Origin: Dendrocalamus latiflorus
Taxonomy: Eukaryota; Streptophyta; Magnoliopsida; Poales; Poaceae
Length of the DNA stretch: 64,000 nucleotides
Assembly (NCBI GenBank): GCA_017311315.1
Contig: CM029632.1
Location: forward strand, 18,836,669 to 18,900,668
Reading direction: 5' to 3'
This document shows positions 32,514 through 47,500 of this stretch, piece after piece. Numbering within the stretch: the stretch's first letter is position 1; the number at the start of each line of letters is the position of its first letter. Under the pieces are notes generated by a model, which made no database searches, was not told the origin of the DNA, and saw only the letters and a list, made by a program, of their open reading frames with translations. The translations under genes were made by a program, and so were the position numbers.

Positions 32514-35500
32514 CTACAATCCAGCAGGAAAATTGTTGATTTGCCCTAGTTCCAGCCTGTCCTCACCGTTCACTTTGTAAGACATCCGGATACGCATCAA
32601 AAGTGGTTTCTGTGGAGTAAAAATTCAATATCATATCTCAAAATGGAAACGACAGAACAGAACCGTGAACTTACAACATAAGTCATCTTTAGAAAAGAAT
32701 CCTCGATGTTTTAAGGACCCTGTTTGTGTATTAAACAGTCGTCTATGTGGAAAGATGGTAGGGCTGGCTATGGCAACCTTTAGTAATGGATTGAATGCTT
32801 GCCTACCATTGTATATACTCTATAGAGTATTGGACTGTGTACAGAAAACAAAACTAATTCTAGAGACACCAACATAGAAGATAGAGCTCATTTGCACATC
32901 AGAGAGCAACAGATTTTTACTCAGCCTTGATGTATATCAAGTAGAACTAGGAGGTGAGGTACTACTTTTTTTCCCAACAAACAGGGCAAGGTACTTATGG
33001 ATCATAGTATCATACAGAAACAGAAGTATATTCCAAACTGACAACTACCCATGGTGGTTGTGCGAATATGCAAATGAACCACCTTGGCTATTCACGTGCA
33101 CACAACACGTTACACCTTGTAGTAGTACTATATTTTTCTTTTTGAATAATTTTTTGTTTCATTATTTGATACATGTAAGAAGTCACTAGACTTCCAAAAA
33201 AGGACCATCCTAGCTTGAAGAGCTGAAATACAACTAAACTAGACATATCAATGACACAAAGGCAAAAGTGTAACAGATAAGCAGAAGACATGCCAAAAGC
33301 AGGTAGCCTTGGCAAACATGGATGAGCTTTTGATTTATAATCATTTAGCAGGGCCATGCAAAAACTGAGTTAATGGTTACATAGGCTCTTTCAAGCTTAT
33401 CAAATACCAGTAGCCAAATAAAACCAGAAAAAGGTCAAAATCCCTTCTGAAGGGCACATATATCCAAATACCTGTCCATGTTGGTTATTAGTAACACTGA
33501 GGCTTTGTGTAACTGAACCATTTCCACTGGCCGGAAGATTGCTGCTGCTAGCTGGGTCCAAACGCAGCTGGATGAACTGAAATGCAGATTTGGACAGAGA
33601 AATAAACTAGTATTTTGCAAGTTCTGTAACCACTAAAACAAACTACAACCATGATGACGACGCAAACTGTCACTCCCTTGCCATTTGCAAACAACATTCT
33701 ATACACATTTTAACTAATGATCTTGAAGGGACCCAAAAGAAAATTGAACCGCATATCAGCCATGATGATGGCGCTTAAGAGTAGAGATTAAAGTACTCTT
33801 TTAAGATGAAACACCTAGTATTCAAACTCTATCAGCAAAAACAAAAGGTAAATAAGTGACCAGTTACATAGATGGCTTTTGACCCAATAACATTCGAGTT
33901 AAATAATTATAAATTTGCCATAGAAAATAAACCAGACAAAAATAGTTGGTTCTTAAATCCTAAATATTTATGAAGGATTCCATTGCTGGAAAGGGAGTAT
34001 GAGTATCAGAAGTAATCACAAAAACAACAGTTCAAATGACTACCTTTGGTACAGCTGCCTGAAAGATGAAATCTGCGAATGTAGTAGATGTCAAATTAGT
34101 AAAGGTAGCATGGATTGTAGTCTCCTGAGGTTTTCCAGGCTGCTTTTTAAAATTGAAGGTGATCTTCAAAGTTGCACTCTGGAAAGCTGTGATTGATGGG
34201 TAAGCGGTACTCTCATCTGGTGAGCAAACAAGTACAGCAACAGTGAATTTCATAATGATTAGGAATGCTGCATGGTGTTAGATAATCAAGTGATAGGAGA
34301 TGACCAGGAAGAGGTGCGCTAGAGGACAAACCATCGAGAAGATCCACAACTTGAGGTGCGACAGGAGCAGGTTTAGTCTCTGCTGCATGGTGTTAAACAG
34401 TTGAGCACAGATGACAAACCGGGGAAAAAGATGTAAAATATTATCATCACAGTTAACTTTTACCTTGGCCAGGAGGGCTAAAGTTTGATGGTGGTGGTGG
34501 GCCATTTTGTACAGGAGATGTACCAATAGATAGAAGATCCATCAGAATATCTGTGCTTGCAGATGGGGATCCACCTTAACATAAACCAGAAGCAAACTCA
34601 TAAACAAGATTCAAACTAACAGTGTGCACCACAAACAGTATAATTAAGGAAATAATATAAGGGCCAGTTTAGGAGAGCTTAAACAAGCATAGAACTGCCA
34701 TAATCTTAAGCCGTCCCAAACACTAAACAGGTGACAAAGCATGCGTTACTAGCCTCGATAAATATGAAATGTGAGTGCATACTGTCATGGGCATGGGCCC
34801 ATGGATAGCCATGGTCCATTAGGGGGGCCGCACGCAAGGAGACTACCAGCAGCAATCAATTATGATCTGCTTAGTTTGTTAAGTAATCTCTTAGTATTTG
34901 TTTAGTTTGTTATCTCTATCATTTAATTCTTACCTTATCAAATTAGTTTCTATATTGTTAGAGACTAACCTCATCTATATAAAAAGAGGAGCCACGCTAT
35001 TCAGAAAAGCAAAAGAAAGAACAAAGTTCATCCCAGTCTTAGTCTCCTCTCTCCCCAAGTGCATCATTGCCGCCCAACCATCCTCTTGGCGATGTTTACC
35101 CCCATGAAAGTAAGGCCATAATAACTTGGTATCAGAGACACCCACCATGACTTGCGATACTGAAGAACTCAAGGTCATGAGGGGTCTCTACACCAAGCTC
35201 CGCTCAAGAATCTAAGACTGCATGAGGCTCGTGATGGAGGTCACAGAAGAACTCATGGCGAAGAAGCGGCACCAAGTTGCATTGTCAATGCTACCGCCAC
35301 CTCTGGAACAGGTGGTGCCGTTGGCGCCAGCCACGATGCTAACACCATCAGCTCTACCGCCAGTGCTACTTCTCCGCTACCACCGGTGATGGTTGCTCTC
35401 CCAATAGCGTAGCCCTTGGCAGCGCCATTGATGCCTTCGCCACAAAAAAAAGATCACCGTGGTTTCACGATCTTCTCCTCGTCGTAGACCACACCATGCC

Positions 35501-38500
35501 TTCGTTGGTGCGGAATGCGACGGGTGCCATGTAGGGGTCAGCGACATCGTCGTGTCTCTCCTACCACCGTTGTGCTCCATGGTAGAAGGGTGTCCTTGCT
35601 ACTCCACGTGAGTTGCCCATACCGGCGATAACTCATGCGACATCAAGCCATCATAGAGAGTTGTTGTCGTCACTGCAGTCCATCAACGCTTTGTTAATCC
35701 TTCTCCATATGTCGTTCCTCCAGCGACACGGCCTCTCGTCGACATGGGGACACCTTGGGTTGCAGCCATAGCCGCCACCCTACAGCTCGAGGACAAGCTG
35801 CTCGTTTAAGAGGGGTGAAGTGTCATGGGCATGGGCCCATGGATAGCCATTGTCCATTAGGGGGCTACACGCAAGGAAGGCTGCCTACTAGCAACAATCA
35901 ATTAGGATTTGCTTAATTTGTTAAGTTATCTCTTAGTATTTATTCAGTTTGTTAAGTTATCTCTATCATTTAATACTTATCTTATCAAATTAGTTCCCAT
36001 ATTGTTAGAGGCTATGTTATGAACCAGGGTAAACACCACCAAGAGGATGGCGATATTTCTCTGATTGATTTCAATAGCATGCGGTAGCCCTCTTATATAG
36101 ATGGGCTCCCCCTAACAGATCGAATCTAATTCCAATCCTATCTCTAATAATATGGAAACTCATATCATATCTCTAACTCTATCTCTAACATAAGGAAACT
36201 CAAATAGAAACCGATCTCTAATTCCTAATACTAAACCGACTAGGCCTTGGGCCCATCTCTATGACATTACACCCCTCCCGGACATGCATCTCGTCCTCGA
36301 GCTGCTAGACGGCGGCCAATGGAAGACCTTCGACGCCGATGTAGAAGACGAACGGTGGCAGGGTGCTGCAGCGGATGGACACGACCGGCCTGATCCAAGC
36401 GGAACAAGGCTAGACGAAGTGTAACGCCTTCGGGAATATAATGCCTGCAAAATAAGTTTTTTTTGTTTTTTTTTTGCCCAACTACTCAATCGGTCGGTTA
36501 AAAATCCGACCGAGACCACCAGGCCACCCCTCCTCCCACGCGGCTCGGTCGGTGGCGATGGAAGGAGCGGCGGCTGAAGGCGCATCGGCGGCGGCGACGG
36601 TTCCGGCGACCCACGGCGGCCGGCGGCGGCGAGAGCGGCGGCCCGTGCGGACCGGATCCGGGCGGCGGAAACAGAGGCGGAGCAGGCGGCTGAGCGGCGG
36701 CCGGTGCGGACCGGATCCCGAGCGGCTGGCGGCGTCAGTTCGGGCGGAGGCGGAGCGGCTGCAGCGGCGGCTCGGGCGGAGGCGGAGACGGCGCGGCCGG
36801 CGGGAGGAGCGGCTGCGGCGCGGCCGGAGGTGGCCCAGGCCGGGATCCGGGCGACGATGGCGACCGGGACGGCGACTCCGGCAGTTCTCGCAGCGGCGGC
36901 GGCTCCGAGCAGTCCACGGCGGAGGACGTGGCCCCGACGGCGACGTCGACGTCTCGGCAGCAGAGCGAAAGCGGCGCGGAGAAACCCATGTCGGGGATGT
37001 CCCGATCTGGAGCAGAGGCGGATCGGCAGGCGGAGCGACGGCCTGCGGCGCGGGCCGGCGGATCTGGCCACGGCCGAGTCTGGCTGCGGCGGTGCGCGGG
37101 CAGAGGCGACCCGGTCGATGGGGGCGGCGGCCTGCACGGAGGCGGAAACAGAGGCAGGGCGGGCAGCCGTGGGGCGGCGTCTGGCGGAGCTGGCGACTGC
37201 GGCTTGGGCGGAGGCGTATCCGGCGGCGGCGGCTCGGGCAGATCCGGAGCGGTGGCCCTCGGGACCCGCGGCGCTGACCACTCGGCTTCAGGCGGAACCG
37301 GCGATGGCGGCTATGACACGGGCGACGACGGAGCGGACGGCGGAGCAGCGCGGCAAAGAGCGGTGGCGGATCCAGGCGGCGGCTGGCGGCCGGCGACCCA
37401 GGACAGCAACGCCGACGGTTGTGCAGCAGTCGGACCGGGGAAACTAGGGTTTCCCCCGGTTGGACCGGCTGATTTGTGGCGGCCGGACCGTAAGGAGATG
37501 TTGCGGCGACCACGACGACGGTTGAAGGACTGGACGGAGATGCTGCGGTGATGCAGTCGATGGATGGGGGTTTTGCGATGGAGGCGGCGGTGGCGGCCGT
37601 CGGTGGCCGGGACTCCAAGGCTTCCAGGCGCGCGTCGAGAGATGCCATCTGCTGGGAGATCTCGGACAGCGCTTTCATTATGGCCAATGTCTCAGCAATA
37701 GGACGAATCGCAGGAACCATGGTAGCAGAAGTCGTGGGAAGGGATCGACGGCTCTGATACCAAATTGTTATGAACCAGGGTAAACACCACCAAGAGGATG
37801 GCGATATTTCTCTGATTGATTTCAATAGCATGCGGTAGCCCTCTTATATAGATGGGCTCCCCCTAACAGATCGAATCTAATTCCAATCCTATCTCTAATA
37901 ATATGGAAACTCATATCATATCTCTAACTCTATCTCTAACATAAGGAAACTCAAATAGAAACCGATCTCTAATTCCTAATACTAAACCGACTAGGCCTTG
38001 GGCCCATCTCTATGACAGGCTACCCTCATCTATATAAAGAGAGGAGCTGTATTATTCAGAAAAAAGCAAAAGAAAGAATAAAGTTCATCCCAGTCTTAGT
38101 CTCCTCTCTCCCCAAGTGCGCCATCGCCGCTCGGCCATCCTCTTGGCCGTGTTTACCCCCATGAAAGCAAGGCCCATAACACATACCCAGAAGCACTATT
38201 ACACTAAACAGGTGAATAGGTAATAAGGCATCACTTTGTTTGTGCTAACACAGAAGCAACAGAACTGAATCTATATGAAAGGAAAATAGTAAAGAGTCAA
38301 AACCTGCAGTAGATGAATCAGCCAAGCCAATGCCCAAAAGATCCTGTAGAAAATCATTCGGTGCTGTAGTAGGGGCAGAAGTAGTTGCTGGAGCATCATC
38401 AGAACCTAAATCAAGCAAATCAGCTAAAGGAGCTGCTGGTGGTTTAGCTACACCATTTGGAAGCTTAAGTGAGCCTCCAGGTGTGCCTGCTGGAGCAGAT

Positions 38501-41500
38501 TTAGCTGATGAAAGTGAAACAGTTGCTTGTGTAGAAGCAGCTCTCTTCACCAAATAACTAGCTCCATCCAATACTGGCATCCGCTCAAGCAAAGATGATC
38601 TGCACATACACCAGCATTCTCAAGGTTAATATATTTTTACAAAAATTATGATATTGAAGAAAGTCTACACGATAGGGATAAAGCTGTCACCCACTTTATA
38701 GACTGATGTCTTTGTATAATGGAGCTGAATTCGATTGATCTTTGCTGTAATTCAAGCACAGTATTCCCTTTATTCTGCACAACTATTTCTTTTATCCTCC
38801 TAGCAACACAATAACAAAAGAGGATGATGAAATAAAAAAAATATCATGCAAAAGATAACACAAAACTACATAAAGATATGATTAAATGAAAAAAAAACTA
38901 GTTTCAAGGCATACAAAAAAGGTAATATGAACATAAATTCGAAACATAGCTAACATATTAGCCTTAGTTTCCATTAGGAGAAAATTTGATGCTCCAATTC
39001 TAACATTGTATGCTTGTAACCAAAGGTAAAGTTAAATGAAGAATGAATAGTATATCAAAGTATGGCAATATGCTCGCCGACACTTGTTTTTATTCAATGA
39101 GTTCATGAAAAGAAACCAGGTGATACGATCACTGACCCATGATTATTAAACAAAAAAAGTTGAAAAATGGGAGCTAATGATCTGTTATTACAACATTTTC
39201 AACTTACTACCTCTTCTTTTTTGCCGTCAAATTGCTTTTCTTCATAGAAAGCTTGTATAATCAGGAAGCACAGATAGTTCATGTGCAAATATAGAGATGA
39301 AAATTAGAATATGATGATCATGCGACCATAGCTGGATCTGGTTTACAACAAACCTCAGGTCAATCAGAACCCCATGATATCAGTACAACTGAAATAATCA
39401 AACTCTGCTAGTTCTTGCTAAAAAGCAAAGCACATTTGAATCATTTTGTAGGTTATCCAACAACATGCAAGGTCAAGTTGAATGATAACTTACTCTGAAG
39501 TTGGTGGAAATCGGGAGGAGAGCTTCAAAAGAGCAACAAGACACATAGCCCGAGTTGTAACATCTGCAGAGTAGCGTTTAAGGGCGAGCTCTACAGCATC
39601 CACGGCATCAGATTCTGTTACCTGAACATGTCCAAGAATTGACCAAGCCGTTTGACAATAGTAAAATGGAAGAGCAATGCTACTAAATGAAATACATAGA
39701 GAAATGCCAACATGCTTTGGAAGAGCATAGAACCAATGAACTGACACACTCTCTAAACCCAAAATTCTGCAGTGAACCATGTATGCAGACATGTGACAAA
39801 ATGTTCATGTAGCTTTTCTTGGTGACAATCATCACAGCTAATATTGGTAATTGCAAGGTGATCATAAGAGAGCTTAGGAGGATAATGTTATCACTTATCA
39901 GCATTATATATGGACTAAGTTTGGAGCAGTTCAAACACAATGGATGCTGTTTGCTTGAAGAATGTAACAAGAATATGTAATGCCACAAAATGAATTTCCC
40001 ATTGTATAGTGACTTCTTGGGACAAAAGTGTATCAGCAAATGAGGATGGCTGGCAAGAATTTTCAACTCACCGTGATTGGTTCCTCCACTTCCAGCATAC
40101 TAATATTGTTGACCAGCATTTCACCATATTCACCAATGCACCAAACAGCTACCCTAACTAAACTTTCCTAAACAATTCAATGAAGAAGAGATTCAATGAC
40201 ATCAGATAGGATGCAATTCAATGGCATACATTACAAAGAATACTAATTGTTTCTCCATACCTGTTCACCACATGCTTGCAATGCCTTGTATAATGATCTG
40301 ACTGAGTATCCTTGAAGATCAGATGCATTGCTTATTAGAACTATAAGAGCATGCCATACATCATCCTTCACATAATTGCCAGCCTGTGGAAATAGAAGGG
40401 TGTAACATAAATTTAGATCTTTATTGGCCAAAGCAAGAGAAAAATGTCTCATAGTTGTGCTTCTCTACATACCAGAGATAAAACCTTGAACATCTGGCCA
40501 AAGTACCATAGCCTATCTTGGGAAAACCTATTAGAAATGCCAAGCTGTTAATGTCCCATAAATCAACAGACAACAGGAGACAAACATATTCAAAGCCAGA
40601 GCAAAATTGTAGACATCTCATCAAGCACACATATGGATCTAAAAATGTGGTGCGGTTAAGCAGTGGTAGGGAGGTAAAGGAGTTAGTATCAGCTTCATGT
40701 GATTGTCAAAAAGGAAGAAAAAGCATGGAAAATGCAGCAAAAGACAGTCATGTGGCAGTTATGCGTCGAGATTCAAGGGACAACACAGAAGAATGCAGTA
40801 AACTGAAACACTGATGTTACAGCCTGTTAAATAACACAACGCAAAAGAAAATATATTGAAAATGCTATTTTATAGTATATTCTAACAGCATCCAGAAAAT
40901 TAAGTTGACATGATGATATGATCCTGACAAAACCATGCTTAAGGCCTTTTGCTTCATTCTGATGGTTAAGAGGAAAGAGGACATGACAAGAAAAGGCCTA
41001 ACCAAATCGTCCCCTGTTGTTAACCAAATTGTTTCCCCTTATTTCTACTTCCTTTTTCTCCATCTGGGAGGAGAAAAATATAATGTACGATAAGGAAAAT
41101 TTTGCCATTTATTGCACCCGAACATCCTTTGTTGTTTGTCAATTATACAAGATACATGTAACAACAATGATGTACAGGAACCTTTGGAGCAACTATGAAA
41201 CACGCAAATCAGATATTCTTCCAAAAGCCAGTTGAGATGATGAATAAAAGAAAAAGAGTAAATTGCACTTTGCACTAGCTGATTTGTCGCTTGTTTCACT
41301 TTGCACCAGGATTAACCCACACTTTTGCTTTGCACCAGGGTGGGCCAAATAAAATTTCACTTTGCACTAGTCCAGCCTTATTTGGCTCAAAATTTCAAAT
41401 TAAAGGAACAGGGCAATCAAAATTATGTATACCGACTTGTCATTATGTAGAACTAGTTTGAGCCAAACAAGGTTCGACTAGTGCAAAGTGAAATTTTATT

Positions 41501-44500
41501 TGATCCACCCCGGTGCAAAGTGAAAGTATAGATTAACTCTGATGTAAAGTAAAACAAGAGACAAGTTACCTAATGCAAAATGCAATTTACTCAAAGAAAA
41601 ATGCCATGAATCATAAGTCGGCTATAACAAGGGGAAATGCCTCATTCAGAATTAATTGTGACTAGACTTACTTTTCAACTATTGAGCATATCTTAGCTGT
41701 GAGGTCTTCCTTGAAGTCCTGATCACTTACTTCGAGGTAATCAACAAGCTCCTTAGTCAAAGGCTTTACATTTGCATCATTGATAAGTAGGTAAACAAGT
41801 TCAAGGGCCCTTTTGCGAATAGAGACATCTGCATCCTGAAAGTGCATATATGATTGCAAATTTTAAGTGCAAAATAAAAGGAGCTAGGAATCTTGTCACA
41901 AGTGACAAGTGAACAGCACAACCCATAAACAGGGCAAACTGCAATAAAAAAAGTCAAAAGTATGTTAACGTAACTTTTTAATTGCATGAAAGAAAATATA
42001 CACAATCACTTGCTCAGGGATCAATAACTTCTATAAGGGCTTGTTTGGATAGGCTTGGATCAGACCCAATCCCTTCAGATTGGAAGGGATTTTAGTTCAA
42101 TTTCCCAGTCCAGCCGAAAGGATTGGGCCTAACCCCCATGCATCCAATCAAGCCAACAAGCCCTAATGGGGGGCAAAAAGGTGAGAAAGGAGAAGAATAT
42201 CGTATAGTCATTTTTCTCTTGATTCACATATCACTTCAGGAGAGGAAGGAATACAAAGCAGAAAAAAGGAGATAATTGTCTTCATGAATTGAACCTAACT
42301 AGGAGACAAATGCAGGAAAGTAAGAGAATCTACATTTGTCACTAGTTATGTTTAATTATTTTCTCAAGAAATGCAGAAAAGAACAAACCATTTTCTCAGG
42401 AAACTATAGTAGGTGAATATTATTTCAAAGTTGTACAGTTATACATGCATGAGCATTTTGTACTTCCCCATAAGAAAGAGGATAAACCCAGGGTGCATTA
42501 TACTGGATAATTGTATACTTGGATACCTTGACACACTCTAATATTGTTGCCCTGTGCCTCTGCACTGCTTGTGTATCTACCGCTATGGCCTTCATTAGCA
42601 TATTCAGAGCAACATATCTGAAAACGCAGTATGCACAGTAAGTATTTTATTTATCATATATGAAAGGACATTTTACTAGTAAAAAAACAACTCAATCATA
42701 CAAGTATCCCATCCATTCTTGTTATTCAAGAATAGTCATTTATAGTCAGTTAGTCACCCATAAGTAGTAGTAGAACAATCCTCATATACTACAGGAACAA
42801 GTCAGGATAGACAAACTTACTCAACAGAGAAAAAATCTATTTTAACCCCTTTTTCAACAAAGGAAAGAGGTTTGCCATATCAATTGTCCAAGAGAAAGAG
42901 TAATTTTTTACCTAATGTTGTTATCACGGTTGGACAAGAATCTACCCAAAATATTGATCGCAAGCACACGTAAACCACCAGTAGCTTCGATGCCCATTAT
43001 GGTCTCAACACATTCATACAAAATAGCATTTCCAGCATTCTTATTTGATTCAGTTTTAGTTGCAACCTGGAAATGCAATAGAAGTGTTAACTATCCACCA
43101 TAAGATACACAAAAGCGCAAGTGCAAAAGATAACAAAAAAAACATGTTACTAAAAAGGTACCTCAACAAAGAGAAAAACATTCATATCACACAGGTTTTA
43201 AAATTCAAGTGTAATAGTGCCCCAAGCAAGACCTAAATGGAACAATATTACAGTACATTTAAAAAACTTATAAATTACTATACTAGTGTAACTAAAGGGA
43301 GTTCATATTTTTTCTCAAAAACGCCAGCGGCGTTTCATTAATACAAGAGTGCCCCGAGAGGCACCAGGGGGGTGGCGAAACGAGGTTACAATTGAAACAT
43401 GGTTACATCTGAAAGACCAGAGGCGACAGAGTACTGGGCAATAAACAACCTAATTTAGACGCCCCTGCAAATGACCAAGTGAAGCATCCCTGCTTCACCG
43501 AGGCGACCAGGCCTGGCAGGTGGAGCACCCAACCTCTGAACAAGATTTCATTGCGCTCCTTCCAGATCATCCAAGGAATCAACATAAACAAGGAGTCGAA
43601 ACCTTTTCTGACCCCTTTCGGCACTGAAGCACGGGCTGCAAACCAGCGATCGCACATTGCCATGGGGCTGCTGAAAAAGCCGGGCGGGGAACAGCGAAGC
43701 CACTAGAACATGGAGACCCAAACCAGCTTGGCATAAACACATTCCAACAGGAGATGGTTGATCGTCTCAGGTTCCTAGTCACAGAATAGGCATACCTCCG
43801 GCGCCAGTATATTGTGTTTACGCAGGCGGGAGAAGGTCCATCAACGCGGTGCAATGCTAGCCAAATGAACTTGTCTTTGGGCGGAACCCAACTCTTCCAC
43901 AGATGTTTCGCACAGGGGAAACTAACTGCGCTGTGGAAAAGGGCTAAATATGCTGATCTTGCTGAATATTGTCCATTCGTCGTCCACCGCCAGGAGATTG
44001 TGTCGGGCTAGTTCAGCTGCAGCTGTATGCCCTGCAGCCTGTCGCTTAACCGAAGAATGTCGAGGATGGTAGAGGCATCGAATGGGGGGGCTAAGTAATT
44101 GACCCAAGCGAAATTGAGCAGAGAGTCCGAGACTAAACTGTTGTACCGACAGGGCGCCCGGACCTTCTCCCAGAATGATGGGAAGACCGTCCTAATACTT
44201 TGGCCGAGTAGCCAGGCGTCCGTCCAGAATCGCGTCGAAGCACCATTGCCCAGATGGATAACAGTGGATGCACTGAAGAAGTCACGAAGGTCATTGTCGA
44301 GGGTGTCCCGCAGACCATGCCATAACCTCCCAAGTTGGCCCCTTGCTAGCCATTCCCAACGAAGGCGCAGCGCCATACCTGTCCTTTTCAGGTTTGGTAC
44401 ACCAAGACCTCCGAGGTGGTAAGGTCGACAGACCAAATCCCAATTAACCAGGCACTTGCCAACCGCCGACAGGTGCGCACCTGCCCAAAGGAAGGCCTTG

Positions 44501-47500
44501 CATTTCTTGTCAATTGCTTTGAGAGCCCATGCCGGGAGAATGGTTGTCATGAGCGGGTAGATCACCATAGAGGAGAGAGCCGACTTGACGACAACCAACG
44601 ACCTGCTTTGGAGAGCAGACCGACCTTATACGACGGGATACGCACTGAGAGTTTGTCAAGGAGGGGGTCGAGGTCGCGTCACCTTAATCTTTGGCAGGAG
44701 AGAGGGATACCGAGATATGAAATTGGAAGGGGAGCCGAAGAGCAGCCGATTGCAGTTTTTGCTAGATGAAAAATGGATGGGCTACAGTGCACTAGGATGA
44801 CAATGGATTTGTCCCAGTTAACCCACAAGCCGACGCTGCACCAAAAAGATCGAGAAGCTGAAGCATGGTTTCGAGCTGCCTCAATTCTGGGTTAAGGAAA
44901 AGCATGACATCGTCGGCATAAAAGAAGCACGGAGAAGCAATCCTGGCAAAGCGAGCGAGGGAACCCTGCCGGACAGCGAAGTCAATAAGCAAGTGAAGAA
45001 CGTCCATGGCAATGACAAAGAGGAGAGGCAACAGGGGGTCCCCCTGTCTCAGCCCCCGGCGATGCCAAATTTTTTGCCCACTACCCCATTGAGGATGATC
45101 CAACTTGAAGCCGAGGACAGCAGGATGGAAATCCAGTCGCACCAGTGGTTATTAAATCCACGATGGTGAAGTACCTTGAGCAAGAATGTCTAGGCCAGGC
45201 TGTCAAAAGCCTTGGCTATATCAAGTTTAAGGAGGACTGATCGCTCGCTTGAAGAATGCGGAGCCCAGACCGCGTCTTGCATAAAACGGAAGTTTAAGGG
45301 AGTTCATTTTTGCTTTACAGAACCTGAATAATATTGCAATATGTACACTTGTAATAATAAAGAATCTGGTTGTTGAAATTGATGAGAGCATATGTGCTTT
45401 GCATGGACAATTTTGGCTTTGCATGTAAAACCAAAGATGAACAAATCACCTGGGCGAGAATATCATTCACACTCTCACTGCAATCTGCATCTCCTTGAGC
45501 CAACACCCGCATGAGTTTAAGCACTCGGATATGCAAGAATGGATCCGTAATGCCAGCAATGTCATATTCAGGAGCATATGAACTATTGGACACATCTCTA
45601 AGTATTCGGACCAAACCTTCAAGGCAGTTCTGCAACAGCAAAATTTTGTAAGAACAATATTACCACAAACCACAAATGAATATGAAAGTTTGCAATGATC
45701 TTGGAGTTATGGTAATAACAATGTTGATGAATACAGATATGAGGCAGAACAGAAGAAAAATTTTGCTTCTTTCAATGAACATGACATGGGAAACAAGTGT
45801 TACATAAAAACAATGGTCAAACTATTATAGCAATGTTTTTAAATGACATTATTGTGCCAAGACATCACCAAATAAATGGTCTAAAGGAGCAGGGATTGGG
45901 ACTGAGGTTAATGCTTCCCCGATACGGAATATAAAAGGCGCTAAATAAGCAGGGTTTCGGCCAGAGTTGTCAGTGTCAACGGTGAAGTCATCTGATTAAC
46001 TTGGAAATTTTACAGTATTGATTCCAACATTTCTTTGGGAATAGCTTCCCATCTAGAAAGAAAGACTGTTACTGCCTATCTCTGTGCTTCCAGCATTTGT
46101 TAAACATTACATATCCTCTTCCTAGTCAATCATAGGAAATTAAGGACTGTGCTGCATTCTTTGCTGACACCTATCAATGAGGCTATCACACAGCACACAG
46201 GCTAAACTAGATGGGTGAAAGAAAATGTAGCAAACGCCGTTGGTACATTCCCAAAATACTACTGTACAGATGCATACCTGGGAGTTCAAACATCGTAGAC
46301 AACCCACTGAGGCAAGCAAAGAATGGTGCAGCACAACTAAATCAACAAAACCAGATATCTTCAAACATGACAATAGGAAAAATACAGTTTTCAAAGAAAC
46401 CATTTGGGACACTTGGGATGGCATGTTTCAATATTTTTTTTAGAAAAAATGTTCAACCTATTCATGATCAAAAATTGATCAAGAGTGTAGACAACAGAAA
46501 TGTGGTATTCCAGAAAAACACGGTTGGCAGCAACTATAAATCAAGAGCCTGCCCATGGCCATGGGTAAAAGGCTGAACCAGTTTAAACTAAGGGTACAAT
46601 TTGAAATTCTTTTAAGAAAGTTTATTTCAAGGGCTTATATGAAAACAAGAACGATCAAGTTTTACACATAAGTTAATATGGAATACAACTAGCTGAAACA
46701 GTATATGTTAACATAAAAGAGGTAGTGAATATTTAGTAGTAGTTGTAGTGAATATTTATTAGTAGTTGTAGTTCATACAAACAAAATATGCGTACAGCAT
46801 TCTCCAAGAAAAATTCACTGCTCCTAGCATGTCCTGTACCTTTCTCAAGTACTCCAGTGCATCTTTGCTGGCTTTACAGAGTTCTGTGCAGAGCTGAACA
46901 GCAGATATCAGAACCCCATGATGTTTTTCCTTCAGTAATGATGCAGCAGAACCCATGAAGTTCTCTGACAAATCTGGAACTTTTCTTACAATCCTTATAG
47001 AGCACAAGGCAGCCTACAACCAGTAAGAGTTACACAATCAATAATACTTCTCCACAACACATATTTCACAGCTAACCAAAAAAAGAACACCTGTGCAGGA
47101 TGAAAATGGCAAGCAAAAAAATGCTCAGCATTTAAGCTTTGAAATAATGATGGTATCGATAGGAACACCCCAAAAGTAAAGAGTGGTTGTTCAAGTGCAA
47201 ATTTATCGATACTAAAGTACCAGAGTATATGCTGTCATTACACTTTTCGAGTTTTGCCACTTACAACTACAACATAGTTTTGGTACAAGTCTAGGGTAAA
47301 TGATGAAATGATCATTGCAATATTTGAAGCGCCCAAACAGTAAGTCTTTCATCCGTAGAAGCAGAGGAACGAGACTCCTGTAATGGAAATACTTGCATAG
47401 TGAATTGGGGCTAAATTATCATGTCAAAACGAGTACCTTCTTCTTCGTATTCGGCTCCCTACTTTGCAACAGCCTCTCTACCTCAGGTGCCAGATCACGC

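Larger units (their letters stand above)
34783..38181 (+). mobile_element. short non-autonomous LTR element in AP1G intron 14 (host of a second element)
   Basis: Target duplication CATAC lies at 34778-34782 and 38182-38186. The left LTR is 34783-35123, starting TGTCATGGGCATGGGCCCAT. A tRNA-Met primer site (TGGTATCAGAGA) follows at 35127-35138. The interior is only 0.7 kb (35124-35820), with a gag-like but stop-broken reading (starting ATGACTTGCGATACTGAAG). Its end, LEDKLLV plus stop, matches the typical C-terminus of Ty3/gypsy polyproteins. The right LTR starts at 35821 and is split by the element at 36015-38017. Without that insertion the element is about 1.4 kb. It lies antisense to AP1G. 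Confidence 0.88.

Noticed and set aside
36259..37281. 340-codon minus-strand frame in the short LTR element
   Set aside because: It overlaps another open frame in low-complexity GCGG-type DNA. Only its last residues resemble a polyprotein end, so I do not call it a gene.
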